DNA from: Streptomyces sp. AW19M42
Lineage (GTDB): Bacteria; Actinomycetota; Actinomycetes; Streptomycetales; Streptomycetaceae
Assembly: GCA_000470535.1 (NCBI GenBank)
Contig: CBRG010000109.1
Coordinates: 1-64,000, forward strand
DNA: 64,000 nucleotides
Direction of reading: 5' to 3'
Shown: positions 34,030 through 42,386 of the stretch, piece after piece
Layout: each line of letters starts with the position of its first letter
Position numbering within the stretch: the stretch's first letter is position 1
Program-made: the position numbers and the translations under genes
Notes under the pieces: model-generated
What the model was told of the DNA's origin: nothing
Database searches by the model: none
What the model saw: the letters and a program-made list of their open reading frames with translations, nothing else

Positions 34030-35373
34030 TCAGGCGGTGCGGAGATAGTGGTCCAGGACCCGGACGCCGAAGTGCAGCGCCTCGACGGGGACGCGTTCGT
34101 CCACGCCGTGGAAGAGGGCCTGGTAGTCGAAGCCGACGGGCAGCTTCAGCGGGGAGAAGCCGTAGCCGGTGATGCCGAGCCGGGAGAACTGCTTGGCGTC
34201 GGTGCCGCCCGACATGGAGTACGGCACCACATGGCCGTCCGGGTCGAACCGCTCGACGGCGGCCCGGAGTTTGGCGTACGTGGGCGAGTCGACCGGCGCC
34301 TGGAGCGCCACCTCGCGGTGGTGGAACTCCCAGTCGACCGAGGGCCCGGTCAGCCGGTCCATGGTGGTGCGGAACTCGTCCTCGCCGCCGGGCACCGTCC
34401 GGCCGTCGATGAACGCGGTGGCGTGCCCCGGGATCACGTTGACCTTGTACCCGGCGTCCAGCATCGTCGGGTTGGCGCTGTTGCGCACGGTCGGCTCGAT
34501 GAGGGCGGCGGCGGGTCCGATCTTGCCGAGGAGTTCGTCCACGTCGAAGCCGGGGGCGTCGAGGTCGGGGTGGATGCCGTGCAGTGCGGCGATCTCGGTG
34601 AGCGCGGCGCGGACCGTCGGGGTGAGGCGAACCGGCCATTCGTGGGCGCCGATCCGGGCGACGGCGGCGGCCAGCGTGCTGACCGCGTTGGCCTTGTTGA
34701 CCTTGGATCCGTGCCCCGCCTTGCCGTGCGCGGTCAGCTTGAGCCATCCGGTGCCGCGTTCACCCGCCGCGATGGGGTAGAGCGGCATCTTCGGTCCGGC
34801 GTGGAAGGTGAAGGCGCCGGATTCACTGATGCCCTCCGTGCAGCCCTCGAAGAGTCCGGGGTGCTGGTCGGCCAGGAAGCCCGAGCCGTCGTCGGCGCTG
34901 GCCTCCTCGTCGGCGGTGTACGCGATCACGATGTCGCGGCGGGGCCGGATGCCCGACCTGGCCCAGAACCGGACGACGGCGAGGACCATCGCGTCCATGT
35001 TCTTCATGTCGATGGCGCCCCGGCCCCAGACGACACCGTCGCGGACCTCGCCGGAGAAGGGGTGCACGGACCAGTCGTCGGCCTCCGCGGGCACCACGTC
35101 CAGGTGCCCGTGGACCAGCAGCGCGTCGGCGGACGGGTCGGTGCCGGCGATCCTGGCGACCACGTTGGTGCGGCCGGGGGTGCGCTCCAGGAGCGTCGGT
35201 TCGAGTCCGGCGGCGGCCAGCCGCTCGGCCACGTACTCGGCCGCCGGGCGTTCGCGGCAGTCGCCGCCGCCCCGGTTGGTGGTGTCGATGCGGATCAGTT
35301 CGGAGGTGAACGTCACCGATTCGTCGAGCGCGAGTGCGTCGACGCCGTTCCTGGGGTTGGTCACCTCAGCCAT
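34030..35373 (-). CDS. M20-family zinc peptidase
   Basis: 447 aa. Metal-binding motifs are in order: LLVHGHLDVVPA, GRGAIDMKNMDA and AYTADEEASA (catalytic Glu). A dimerisation lid (about 205-330) includes HGKAGHGSKVNKANAVS. The C-terminal metal ligand is in the FHGVDERVPV block. It belongs to the M20A/carboxypeptidase-like group and should release an amino acid or split a dipeptide. The start overlaps the M55 gene's stop by 8 bp. Confidence 0.92.
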   Translation of the reverse strand: MAEVTNPRNGVDALALDESVTFTSELIRIDTTNRGGGDCRERPAAEYVAERLAAAGLEPTLLERTPGRTNVVARIAGTDPSADALLVHGHLDVVPAEADDWSVHPFSGEVRDGVVWGRGAIDMKNMDAMVLAVVRFWARSGIRPRRDIVIAYTADEEASADDGSGFLADQHPGLFEGCTEGISESGAFTFHAGPKMPLYPIAAGERGTGWLKLTAHGKAGHGSKVNKANAVSTLAAAVARIGAHEWPVRLTPTVRAALTEIAALHGIHPDLDAPGFDVDELLGKIGPAAALIEPTVRNSANPTMLDAGYKVNVIPGHATAFIDGRTVPGGEDEFRTTMDRLTGPSVDWEFHHREVALQAPVDSPTYAKLRAAVERFDPDGHVVPYSMSGGTDAKQFSRLGITGYGFSPLKLPVGFDYQALFHGVDERVPVEALHFGVRVLDHYLRTA

Positions 35374-36199
35374 ACTGTTCCTCCACGGCGGACGACACGA
35401 TGGTCGTCACCGCCTTGAACGTGCGGATACCTTCGTACATCGTCTCGCTCGTGTAGGCGACACGCCTCTCGCCGGAGACCGCGACGCCCGGTACGACGGT
35501 GGCTGCCGCTGCCAGGTGCTCGGCGTCGAACTCCAGCTCCACGGTGAACGGCCCGCCCTCGACCGGCGGGTACCGCCCGGCGAGTCCGGCCGCCTCCTTG
35601 GCCGCCGCACGGATGTCGCCGGCGGTACGGGCCGGGGTGCGGCAGACCGCCGCGTAACGCGAGACGTAGTCCTTGACGGCGACCGTACGGGCGTCGGGCG
35701 CGTAGCCCGTCGCGTCGACACAGGTCAGGTCGTCCCCGGTGACCAGGACGACGGGGACCCCGTACTCGGCGGCGACATGTGCGTTGAGCAGCCCCTCGCT
35801 GGCCCTGACGCCGTTCAGCCAGACCCCGGTGATGGAGTTGGCCAGATAGGTGTGGGCCAGGACGCCTTCCGTACCGGCGCCCGTGTGGTAACCGACGAAG
35901 GCGACCGCGTCGACGTCCCCGTGCTGGATGCCCTCCACCATGCTGAGCGACTTGTGCTTGCCGGTGAGCATCTGGACCCGGTCGTCGAGCCGCTCCAGGA
36001 GCAGGTTGCGCATGGTCCAGTGGGCCTCGTTGATGAGCACCTCGTCAGCTCCCCCGTCGTAGAACCCGAGGGCCGCCGCGTTGACGTCGGAGGTGAACAG
36101 GGAACGGCATCGCTCCCACTGCGGCGTGCCGGGCAGCACATCGGCCGGCCAGGTCACGCCGGTGGCGCCTTCCATGTCGGCACTCACGAGGATCTTCAT
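35366..36199 (-). CDS. M55 D-aminopeptidase (DppA-like)
   Basis: 277 aa. It begins ILVSADMEGATGVT, the M55 zinc-binding signature (D8, E10), followed by NEAHWTMRNLL and AFVGYHTGAG with further ligands. The ATG at 36199 is taken from the family N-terminus, although no clear Shine-Dalgarno is visible and the mRNA may be leaderless. B. subtilis DppA hydrolyses D-Ala-D-Ala and similar D-peptides. As first gene of the four-peptidase operon it points to use of D-amino-acid-containing peptides such as cell-wall fragments. Confidence 0.92.
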   Translation of the reverse strand: MKILVSADMEGATGVTWPADVLPGTPQWERCRSLFTSDVNAAALGFYDGGADEVLINEAHWTMRNLLLERLDDRVQMLTGKHKSLSMVEGIQHGDVDAVAFVGYHTGAGTEGVLAHTYLANSITGVWLNGVRASEGLLNAHVAAEYGVPVVLVTGDDLTCVDATGYAPDARTVAVKDYVSRYAAVCRTPARTAGDIRAAAKEAAGLAGRYPPVEGGPFTVELEFDAEHLAAAATVVPGVAVSGERRVAYTSETMYEGIRTFKAVTTIVSSAVEEQYG

Positions 36200-36286
36200 G
36201 CGGCCACACGGTACGCGTCGCAGAACGGGCAGGCCAGGGCTGCCGAGACCTCCATTGGTCCATTCCTCTGACGGCTGCCGCACGGG

Positions 36287-36838
36287 TCAGCTCCGCGGGT
36301 AGTCACCGGTCCCGCCGTCGGTCCGCTCGCGCAGCAGGTCCGCGTGGCCGTTGTGCCGGGCGTACTCCTGGATCATGGCCAGGTAGACCCAGCGCAGCGT
36401 GCAGGGCCTGCCGCGCGAGGTCACGAAGGTCTCGTCGAGGGCCCGCCCCGCGACGGCCGCCTCAGCCGCGTCGACCTCGGCCAGATAAGCGGCGTAGTCG
36501 TGCTCCGCACGGGCCGCGTCAACACCTTCGAGACCTTCGTCACCGTCGGCCGGTCCGGTGAACACGTCACCGAGCGGCTCGGCGGCGAAGCTCCGGCGGA
36601 ACCACCAGCGTTCGATCTCGGCCAGGTGCCGCACCAGGCCGAGCAGGGTGAGTCCGGACGGTGCGGCGGTCGTGCGGGCCAGCTGCTCCTGGTCGAGTCC
36701 GGCGCACTTGACCAGGAGCGTCTCGCGGTGCCACTGCAGCCAGCCCGACAGCATGGTCCGTTCGGCCGCGGTGCAGGGCGCGTTGAGCTGGAGGTCGCCG
36801 TCGGTCGTTCGGGTGAGGTGGGGTGCCGTCCATGTCAT
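36287..36838 (-). CDS. DinB-family (DUF664) protein, possible mycothiol-dependent enzyme
   Basis: 183 aa four-helix bundle. Three metal-site histidines appear in LLGLVRHLAEIERWWFRR and IQEYARHNGHADLLRE, the pattern of DinB/mycothiol maleylpyruvate isomerase-like proteins. The N-terminus has the usual MLSGWLQWHRETLL helix. In actinobacteria many members are mycothiol-S-transferases; that activity is plausible here. Confidence 0.88.
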   Translation of the reverse strand: MTWTAPHLTRTTDGDLQLNAPCTAAERTMLSGWLQWHRETLLVKCAGLDQEQLARTTAAPSGLTLLGLVRHLAEIERWWFRRSFAAEPLGDVFTGPADGDEGLEGVDAARAEHDYAAYLAEVDAAEAAVAGRALDETFVTSRGRPCTLRWVYLAMIQEYARHNGHADLLRERTDGGTGDYPRS

Positions 36839-36863
36839 GGAGCCATCCTCACAGCCGTGGCGC

Positions 36864-37802
36864 TTACGGTCGGACGGTGGTGGTGGCGGCGATGCGGTGC
36901 TCGTGGACGCGCAGGCTCAGCGTGGCCAGCTCCAGCAGCGGGGTGTCGACGGACAGGAGCCGGGCGCGGTCCACCAGGTCACCGAAGACGTGCTCGACCT
37001 CGGTCGGGGCGCCCTGGACCACATCGCGGTACAGCGAGGCGGTGAGGGGCGATGCCTCCTTGGTCAGCATCGCCGCCACGGCGTCGAGTTCGCTCTTCGG
37101 TACCGGATGGCCCGCGGCCGCCGCGACACCGGCGGACTCGGCCAGCAGGGCGGCGACGAAGTCGCGTCCCCCGGGCACGGCCGCGACGTCTCCGGTGGTG
37201 CCACGCATCAGACAGGTCAGCCCTGCCAGGGTGCTGATGAGGACCCACTTGCTCCACATCGACGACAGGATGTCGGCCGGCATCTGTGTGTCGATGCCCG
37301 CGTCGGCGAGTTCGGCGGCGATGACCTCGACCCGCGGCGAGGGGCCGCCCCCCTGCTCACCGATGCTCAGGCTCGCGACCGGGGCGAGGCGGACGATGTC
37401 GCCCTCCTCGTTCAGCGTGGTGATGATCCTGGCGACGCCGCCGAGCACCGCACCCGCGCCGAACCGGTCGTTGAGCCGGTCCAGGTGGGCCATGCCGTTG
37501 AGCAGTGGCACGACCGCGCTGCCCGGCCCGACGGCCGGTGCGATGTCGTCGAGGGCCGCGTCCAGGGCCGTGGCCTTCACCGAGAGCAGCACGAGGTCAT
37601 AGTGGCCGGTGAGTTCCCCGGCGGTGACGAGTACGGGCGCGACCGTCTCGGTCTCCCCCGGCCCGGTGACGCGCAGGCCCCGTTCGCGCAGGACGGCGGC
37701 GCGGCGGGGGCGGACGAGGAAGGTGACGTCCTTGCCCGCCTGCGCGAGCCGGGCACCGAAGTAGCCGCCGGTGGCTCCGGCTCCTACGACCAGGATCTTC
37801 AT
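36864..37802 (-). CDS. Ketopantoate reductase family (PanE/ApbA) oxidoreductase
   Basis: 312 aa. The N-terminal Rossmann motif is ILVVGAGATGGYFGARLAQAGKDVTFLVR, followed by LLSVKATALDAALDDI. A helical C-terminal domain has SSMWSKWVLISTLAGLTCLMRG, where the lysine matches the catalytic Lys of PanE. It may make pantoate for CoA, or be one of the numerous paralogues reducing other 2-keto acids. Its start lies 55 bp downstream of the quinone-oxidoreductase stop. Confidence 0.9.
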   Translation of the reverse strand: MKILVVGAGATGGYFGARLAQAGKDVTFLVRPRRAAVLRERGLRVTGPGETETVAPVLVTAGELTGHYDLVLLSVKATALDAALDDIAPAVGPGSAVVPLLNGMAHLDRLNDRFGAGAVLGGVARIITTLNEEGDIVRLAPVASLSIGEQGGGPSPRVEVIAAELADAGIDTQMPADILSSMWSKWVLISTLAGLTCLMRGTTGDVAAVPGGRDFVAALLAESAGVAAAAGHPVPKSELDAVAAMLTKEASPLTASLYRDVVQGAPTEVEHVFGDLVDRARLLSVDTPLLELATLSLRVHEHRIAATTTVRP

Positions 37803-37857
37803 GGGGATGCGCCTTTCGGGGGTTCGTGGAGCTGTGCGCCGGACCGGAGCGGCCCGC

Positions 37858-38835
37858 TCAGCCGGCGATGCGCAGGACCAGCTTGCCCGTCGATGTGCGC
37901 CCCTCCATCAGCAGGTGGGCGTCGGCGGCGTCCGGCAGCGCGAATTCGGCGGTGACCGGAAGGACCGCCTGGCCTTCGGTCACCGTGCGGAAGGCGCGCT
38001 CCGCGAGGGCGCGGAGGGTGGCGGGGGCGTGCGCGGCCAGTTCCAGGATCGAGAAGCCGGCGACCGACCTGCCGCCCGGGTAGAGCTCGGGCTGTCCTAC
38101 GTGCCAGGGCCGCGCGCCGCCCGCGTTGCCGAAGGAGACGAGGCGCCCGAAGACGGCCAGCGCGTCGAGTCCGCGCCGCAGGGTTTCACCGCCCACCGGA
38201 TCCAGCACCAGGTCGACGCCCCGGCCCTCGGTGGCGCGGCGCACCCCGTCCGGGAAGGTGTCGCCGACGAAGACCTCGTCGTAGCCGTGCGCGAGCGCGT
38301 ACGCGGCCTTCTCGGCCGAGGACACCACGCCGTACACGGCACCGGCTCCCGCAGCCCTGGCCAGCTGCCCTGCCACGGTGCCGACACCGCCCGCCGCGCC
38401 CTGCACCAGCACGCTCTCCCCCGCCCGCAGGCGTCCGACCTCGTGCAGCACGGCGTGCGCGGTCGGCAGCACGGTGGGCAGAGTGGCGCCGGTGCGCAGG
38501 TCCACACCGTCCGGCAGCGGGAAGACCGTGGCGGAGGGCGCCGTCACCACCTCCGCGTACCCGCCGCTGTCGAGGAAGGCCGCGACCTCCTGCCCGGGGC
38601 GCAGGCCCTGAACGCCGTCACCGACGGCCCTGATGCGACCCGAGACCTCCAGGCCGGGCACGAAGGGCAGCCGGGGCACCCGGTATCCCTCGGACCGGGC
38701 CTTGACGTCGGCGAAGTTGACGCCCGCGTAGGCCGCGTCGATGGTGACCTGTCCGGGGCCGGGCTCGGGCGCGACCGTCTCGACGAGGGTGAGCACCTCG
38801 GGCCCGCCGTACTCCTTGAATTCGACCGTGCGCAT
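37858..38835 (-). CDS. Zinc-free quinone oxidoreductase (MDR superfamily)
   Basis: 325 aa; the ATG at 38835 has AGGGGG about 9 nt upstream and the family N-terminus (RTVEFKEYGGPEVLTLVE), so the longer frame to 38865 is rejected. The nucleotide site is VLVQGAAGGVGTVAGQLARAAGA. No zinc-lobe cysteines occur. It resembles NADPH:quinone reductases. It is divergent from an ArsR repressor, with paired operator-like repeats in the shared 104-bp gap. Confidence 0.9.
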   Translation of the reverse strand: MRTVEFKEYGGPEVLTLVETVAPEPGPGQVTIDAAYAGVNFADVKARSEGYRVPRLPFVPGLEVSGRIRAVGDGVQGLRPGQEVAAFLDSGGYAEVVTAPSATVFPLPDGVDLRTGATLPTVLPTAHAVLHEVGRLRAGESVLVQGAAGGVGTVAGQLARAAGAGAVYGVVSSAEKAAYALAHGYDEVFVGDTFPDGVRRATEGRGVDLVLDPVGGETLRRGLDALAVFGRLVSFGNAGGARPWHVGQPELYPGGRSVAGFSILELAAHAPATLRALAERAFRTVTEGQAVLPVTAEFALPDAADAHLLMEGRTSTGKLVLRIAG

Positions 38836-38857
38836 GGCGGACCGCCCCCTGGAGAGT

Positions 38858-38908
38858 GTGTTCAATAAAAATCGAACACCCGGAGTGTAAGATATTCATC
38901 GAACACTC
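38858..38908. promoter_or_regulatory. Two ATCGAACAC repeats, candidate ArsR operators
   Basis: GTGTTCAAT (38858-38866) and ATCGAACAC (38871-38879) form a 9-bp inverted repeat with one mismatch and a 4-nt A-tract. A second ATCGAACAC (38898-38906) lies 27 bp on, facing GAGTGT at 38883-38888. The gap is strikingly A/T-rich for this genome and holds both divergent promoters. The spacing suits an ArsR dimer controlling both genes. Confidence 0.7.
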
Positions 38909-38939
38909 AGCAAGAGGTCACGGACATCGGGAGCGGGAC

Positions 38940-39281
38940 ATGCCCAACCAGCCTGCGAGCAGCGGACACCGCGCCCCGCCGGTGCACACGGACCCGGCCG
39001 AGGTGTCCGTCCTCGGTGCCCTGTCCGCGCTGGCCGACCCGGTCCGCCTCCAGCTGGTCCGCGAGCTGGCCGGCTCCGAGGACTGGACGCGCAGCTGCGG
39101 CAGCTTCGACGTGCCGGTCGGCAAGGCGGCACTGAGCCACCACTTCTCGGTCCTGCGCGGCGCGGGCCTGGTCGAGCAGCGCGACTCGGGACCGAAGCGG
39201 TTCAATCGGCTGCGCCGCGAGGAGTTCGAGGCCCGCTTCCCCGGACTGCTGGACCTGCTGCTGCGCGGGGACGACGACTGA
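38940..39281 (+). CDS. ArsR-family winged-helix repressor
   Basis: 113 aa; the ATG at 38940 is preceded by GGGAGCGG. The winged helix-turn-helix covers about 25-105, with LSALADPVRLQLVRELAG, the recognition helix VGKAALSHHFSVLRGAGLV and an EQRDSGPKRFNRLRREE wing. The only cysteine lies in TRSCGSFD, so classical paired-cysteine metal sensing is unlikely. Probably autorepresses and represses the divergent quinone reductase. Confidence 0.9.
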   Translation: MPNQPASSGHRAPPVHTDPAEVSVLGALSALADPVRLQLVRELAGSEDWTRSCGSFDVPVGKAALSHHFSVLRGAGLVEQRDSGPKRFNRLRREEFEARFPGLLDLLLRGDDD

Positions 39282-39295
39282 GGCGGCACCTGCGT

Positions 39296-39344
39296 GCGCG
39301 ACGGGGCCGGCACCCCGCCCAGGGACGCCGGCGCCCCGTCGCGC
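39296..39344. terminator. Hairpin between convergent ArsR and aldo/keto reductase genes
   Basis: GCGCGACGGGGC (39296-39307) pairs perfectly with GCCCCGTCGCGC (39333-39344); CCGGC and GCCGG extend the stem internally. It ends 3 bp before the convergent stop, so it should serve both strands. Confidence 0.7.
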
Positions 39345-39347
39345 GCC

Positions 39348-40349
39348 TCAGCGGCGCTTCGCGCCCTTCAGCAGCTTCTCGATCCGGCTGAGTTCCTTGT
39401 CGCTGAACTCCAGGTTGCGGACCGCCTGGACGCTGCTCTCCAACTGGGCGACGCTGCTCGCCCCGACCACGGCGGAGGTGACGCGGCCGCCGCGCAGCAC
39501 CCAGGCCAGCGCCAGCTGGGCCAGCGACTGGCCGCGCTCCGAGGCCAGTTCGTCGAGCCGGCGGAGCCGCTCGACCAGCTCAGGGGTGACGGAGTCGGCC
39601 GACAGGAACGGGCTGCTGCCCGCCGCCCGTGAGCCCTCCGGGATGCCCCGGAGGTAACGGTCGGAGAGGATGCCCTGCTCCAGCGGTGAGTACGCGGTGG
39701 AGCCGGCGCCCAGCTCGTCGAGGGCGGTGAGCAGACCGTCCTCGACCCCGCGGTCCAGCATCGAGTAGCGCGGCTGGTGGACGAGCAGCGGGGTGCCGAG
39801 GTCCTTCAGGATCCGGGCGGCCTCCCGGGTCTGCTCGACGGAGTAGTTGGAGACGCCCACGTAGAGCGCCTTGCCCTGCTGCACCGCCGAGTGGAGGGCG
39901 CCCATCGTCTCTTCGAACGGGGTCTCGGGGTCGGGCCGGTGGGAGTAGAAGATGTCGACGTAGTCGAGCCCGAGCCGGCCGAGGCTCTGGTCGAGCGAGG
40001 AGAGCAGGTTCTTGCGCGAGCCCCACTCGCCGTAGGGGCCGTCCCACATCAGGTAGCCGGCCTTGGTGGAGACGATGATCTCGTCCCGGTGCCGGGCGAA
40101 GTCCGTGGCCAGCGCGCGGCCCATCGCCGTCTCGGCGGAGCCGGCCGGCGGACCGTAGTTGTTGGCCAGGTCGAAGTGGGTGATGCCGAGGTCGAAAGCC
40201 CGGCGGAGGATCTGCCCCTGGGCCTCCGGCGTCCGGTCCGCGCCGAAGTTGTGCCACAGGCCGAGCGAGAGGGCCGGCAGCTTCAGGCCGCTGCGCCCGG
40301 TGCGCCGGTAGGGCATGTCCTGGTAGCGGTCGGCGGACGGGATGTACAT
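39348..40349 (-). CDS. Aldo/keto reductase, L-glyceraldehyde-3-phosphate reductase (YghZ) type
   Basis: 333 aa; the ATG at 40349 has GGAG 6 nt upstream. The N-terminal region YIPSADRYQDMPYRRTGRSG and LSLGLWHNFG, plus THFDLANNYGPPAGSAE, are hallmarks of the YghZ subfamily. Catalytic D/Y lie there, with K in VSTKAGYLMW and H in DIFYSHRPDPET. Relatives detoxify L-glyceraldehyde-3-phosphate or methylglyoxal with NADPH. Divergent from a LysR regulator, a common arrangement for regulated detoxification genes. Confidence 0.92.
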   Translation of the reverse strand: MYIPSADRYQDMPYRRTGRSGLKLPALSLGLWHNFGADRTPEAQGQILRRAFDLGITHFDLANNYGPPAGSAETAMGRALATDFARHRDEIIVSTKAGYLMWDGPYGEWGSRKNLLSSLDQSLGRLGLDYVDIFYSHRPDPETPFEETMGALHSAVQQGKALYVGVSNYSVEQTREAARILKDLGTPLLVHQPRYSMLDRGVEDGLLTALDELGAGSTAYSPLEQGILSDRYLRGIPEGSRAAGSSPFLSADSVTPELVERLRRLDELASERGQSLAQLALAWVLRGGRVTSAVVGASSVAQLESSVQAVRNLEFSDKELSRIEKLLKGAKRR

Positions 40350-40432
40350 GCGGGGCTCCACGGGAGAGGTCGTTCCGGTTCGCGACGGGGTACGCCGTGC
40401 GGGCTCCAGGCTCGCGCAGAACGATCCAGCAG

Positions 40433-40470
40433 TCCAACAGAAGATTCCGCTTGGATTCAGCGTCTATATT
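40433..40470. promoter_or_regulatory. Candidate LysR site and promoter of the lysR gene
   Basis: TCCAA (40433-40437) and TTGGA (40451-40455) form an interrupted dyad with a 13-nt spacer, compatible with a LysR box. A TATATT hexamer (40465-40470) lies just 8 bp before the ATG at 40479, with no Shine-Dalgarno in between. If it is the -10 box, the lysR message would be leaderless or nearly so. Confidence 0.45.
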
Positions 40471-40478
40471 TCTCAATC

Positions 40479-41369
40479 ATGGAGTTGCGGCAGCTGGAAC
40501 ATTTCGTCGCGGTCGCCGAAGAACAGCACTTCACCCGGGCCGCAGAGCGCCTCGCCGTGTCGCAGTCCGGCCTCTCCGCCTCCGTCCGGGCGCTGGAGCA
40601 GGAGCTGCGGACCCCGCTGTTCAGCCGGACCACCCGCAGCGTGCGGCTGACAGAGGCCGGGCGCGCCCTGCTGGTGGAGGCCGAGCGCACCCTGGCGGGC
40701 GCGCGGGCGGCGAAGGACGCCGTCGATGCCGTACGGGGGCTGCTGCGCGGCACCCTGTCGGTGGGGGTCGAGCAGTGCGTGGCCGGGGTGAGCCTGCCCC
40801 GGCTGCTGGCCGCCTTCCACCGTGCGCATCCGCACATGGAGATCCGGCTCCGCCAGGAGGGCACGACGAGCCTGGTGGACGGGGTGGCCGGCGGGCGGCT
40901 CGACATCGCCTTCGCCGCCACGGTCAGCTCCGTGGAGTGGCGCGGCGAGCTGGTCCCGCTGGCCCGTGAGCCCATGGTCCTGCTGTGCGCCCCCGGCCAC
41001 CGGCTGGCCGCGAAGGACCGGGCCGGGTGGGACGAGCTGCCGGGCGAGCCGTTCATCGACTTCCACCCGGACTGGGGTCCGCGCCGTGCGGCCGACGGGG
41101 CGTTCACGGCCGCGCGGGTCCGCCGCACGGTGGCGCTTGAGGTGAACGACGTGCACAGCCTGCTTGAGCTGGTCCAGGAAGGGCTCGGCATCGCGGTGGT
41201 GCCGCACCACTTCACCCGCAAGCCCGAGGCGCGGGGCCTGGCGACGGTACGGCTGGACGGGCCCGTCCAGCCGTACTACGAGAGCGTCGTGGTGCTTCCG
41301 GACGCGCGGGTCATGAGCCCCGGGGCGCGGGCGCTCATGTCCCTGGTGCGGGGGCAGGACGCGCCCTGA
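40479..41369 (+). CDS. LysR-family transcriptional regulator
   Basis: 296 aa. The helix-turn-helix (about 1-65) reads MELRQLEHFVAVAEEQHFTRA and LAVSQSGLSASVRALEQELRTPLF. The two-lobed effector domain follows, with GTLSVGVEQCVAGVSLPRLL. Two residues, C in VEQC and C in LLCAP, might confer redox sensitivity, but this is not established. Likely activator of the divergent aldo/keto reductase. No Shine-Dalgarno upstream; a -10-like TATATT nearly touches the start. Confidence 0.93.
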   Translation: MELRQLEHFVAVAEEQHFTRAAERLAVSQSGLSASVRALEQELRTPLFSRTTRSVRLTEAGRALLVEAERTLAGARAAKDAVDAVRGLLRGTLSVGVEQCVAGVSLPRLLAAFHRAHPHMEIRLRQEGTTSLVDGVAGGRLDIAFAATVSSVEWRGELVPLAREPMVLLCAPGHRLAAKDRAGWDELPGEPFIDFHPDWGPRRAADGAFTAARVRRTVALEVNDVHSLLELVQEGLGIAVVPHHFTRKPEARGLATVRLDGPVQPYYESVVVLPDARVMSPGARALMSLVRGQDAP

Positions 41370-41447
41370 GGTTTCCCCTGGCCCACGGGCCCGGGTTCCG
41401 CTTGCTCACGGGCCCGCCCGGACCCTCGGCGCGCTCGTGGGCCCGGT

Positions 41448-42167
41448 TCAGCCGACGGCCAGCACGAACCACCTGGCCGGCAGGTCGATCCGGGTCCCGT
41501 CGGACAGCCGCTCGGTCTGCGGCAGGGCCGTGTGACCGCTGTCGAGTGTGGTCAGCCCGGCCGCCCGCAGGAGGTCGGGCACCTCCTCCTCTGCGGCATC
41601 AGCCGGTTTGAGCCCGTGGTCGTAGACCCGGCGCAGCTTCTTGGGCGGGCCGTCCGGCCCCTGTGCCGCCAGCCGGAGCACGTCCTTGGAGGCCGGGGTC
41701 AGCTCCGCGACGAAGGCACGGCCGCGCGCGCCGAGCATCGTCGCCACGGCCGCGGCCACCGCGGGCCTGGCCTCGGCCTCGCCCTGGTGGATCACCGCCC
41801 GCATGTAGACGTTGGCGTCCCCGATCCGCTCGTGCAGGGCGCGTACCGCGTCGCCGTCGGTCAGGTCGAGCTGGGCGAACTCGGCGACGCCCTCGGTGTC
41901 CGCCCGGCGGGCATGGCCGATCGCGGCGTGCGAGAGGTCCACGCCGATGGCGTGGGCGAACCGGGTGGCGAGGTAGCGGGTCTGGGTGCCGTTGCCGCAG
42001 CCGAGGTCGACGACGGGCAGTGAGGCATCCGCGTACGGCAGAAGCAGTTCGCTGTGCGGTACGGCGCTCAGCGAGGGATCGGCGTCCCAGATCGCCTCGC
42101 CCGGCTCGTCCGACGTCGCTTCCCAGTAGCCTTCCCACGCCTCGCGGTACCGCTGTGGATCATTCAT
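41448..42167 (-). CDS. Class I SAM-dependent methyltransferase
   Basis: 239 aa; the ATG at 42167 is favoured by GGGAG 5 nt upstream over an ATG 12 bp earlier. Motif I is VVDLGCGNGTQTRYLA, then IGVDLSHAAIGHAR and a FAQLDLTDGDAV motif II region. C-terminal KKLRRVYDHGLKP is unusual. N-terminal QRYREAWEGYWEATSDEPGEAIWDADP resembles a group of streptomycete methyltransferases of unknown substrate. Confidence 0.88.
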   Translation of the reverse strand: MNDPQRYREAWEGYWEATSDEPGEAIWDADPSLSAVPHSELLLPYADASLPVVDLGCGNGTQTRYLATRFAHAIGVDLSHAAIGHARRADTEGVAEFAQLDLTDGDAVRALHERIGDANVYMRAVIHQGEAEARPAVAAAVATMLGARGRAFVAELTPASKDVLRLAAQGPDGPPKKLRRVYDHGLKPADAAEEEVPDLLRAAGLTTLDSGHTALPQTERLSDGTRIDLPARWFVLAVG

Positions 42168-42386
42168 GCGCACTCCCATGTCCCGTCACGCTGAGGCACC
42201 TCGCATCACAAGGGACTACCGCGCGCAGTGGATCAGGGCAAGTGCGCGCCCGTAGCCGGAAGCCGGGAGAGCGCCAGCTCGAACCAGACGGTCCGGCGCC
42301 CGCCGGTCATCGACGGAATCACCCGCGAAGGGGGTGCGCCCCGCGCACCCGGGGGGCGCACTACCCTCGCCACCGCTGCCGCGGGG

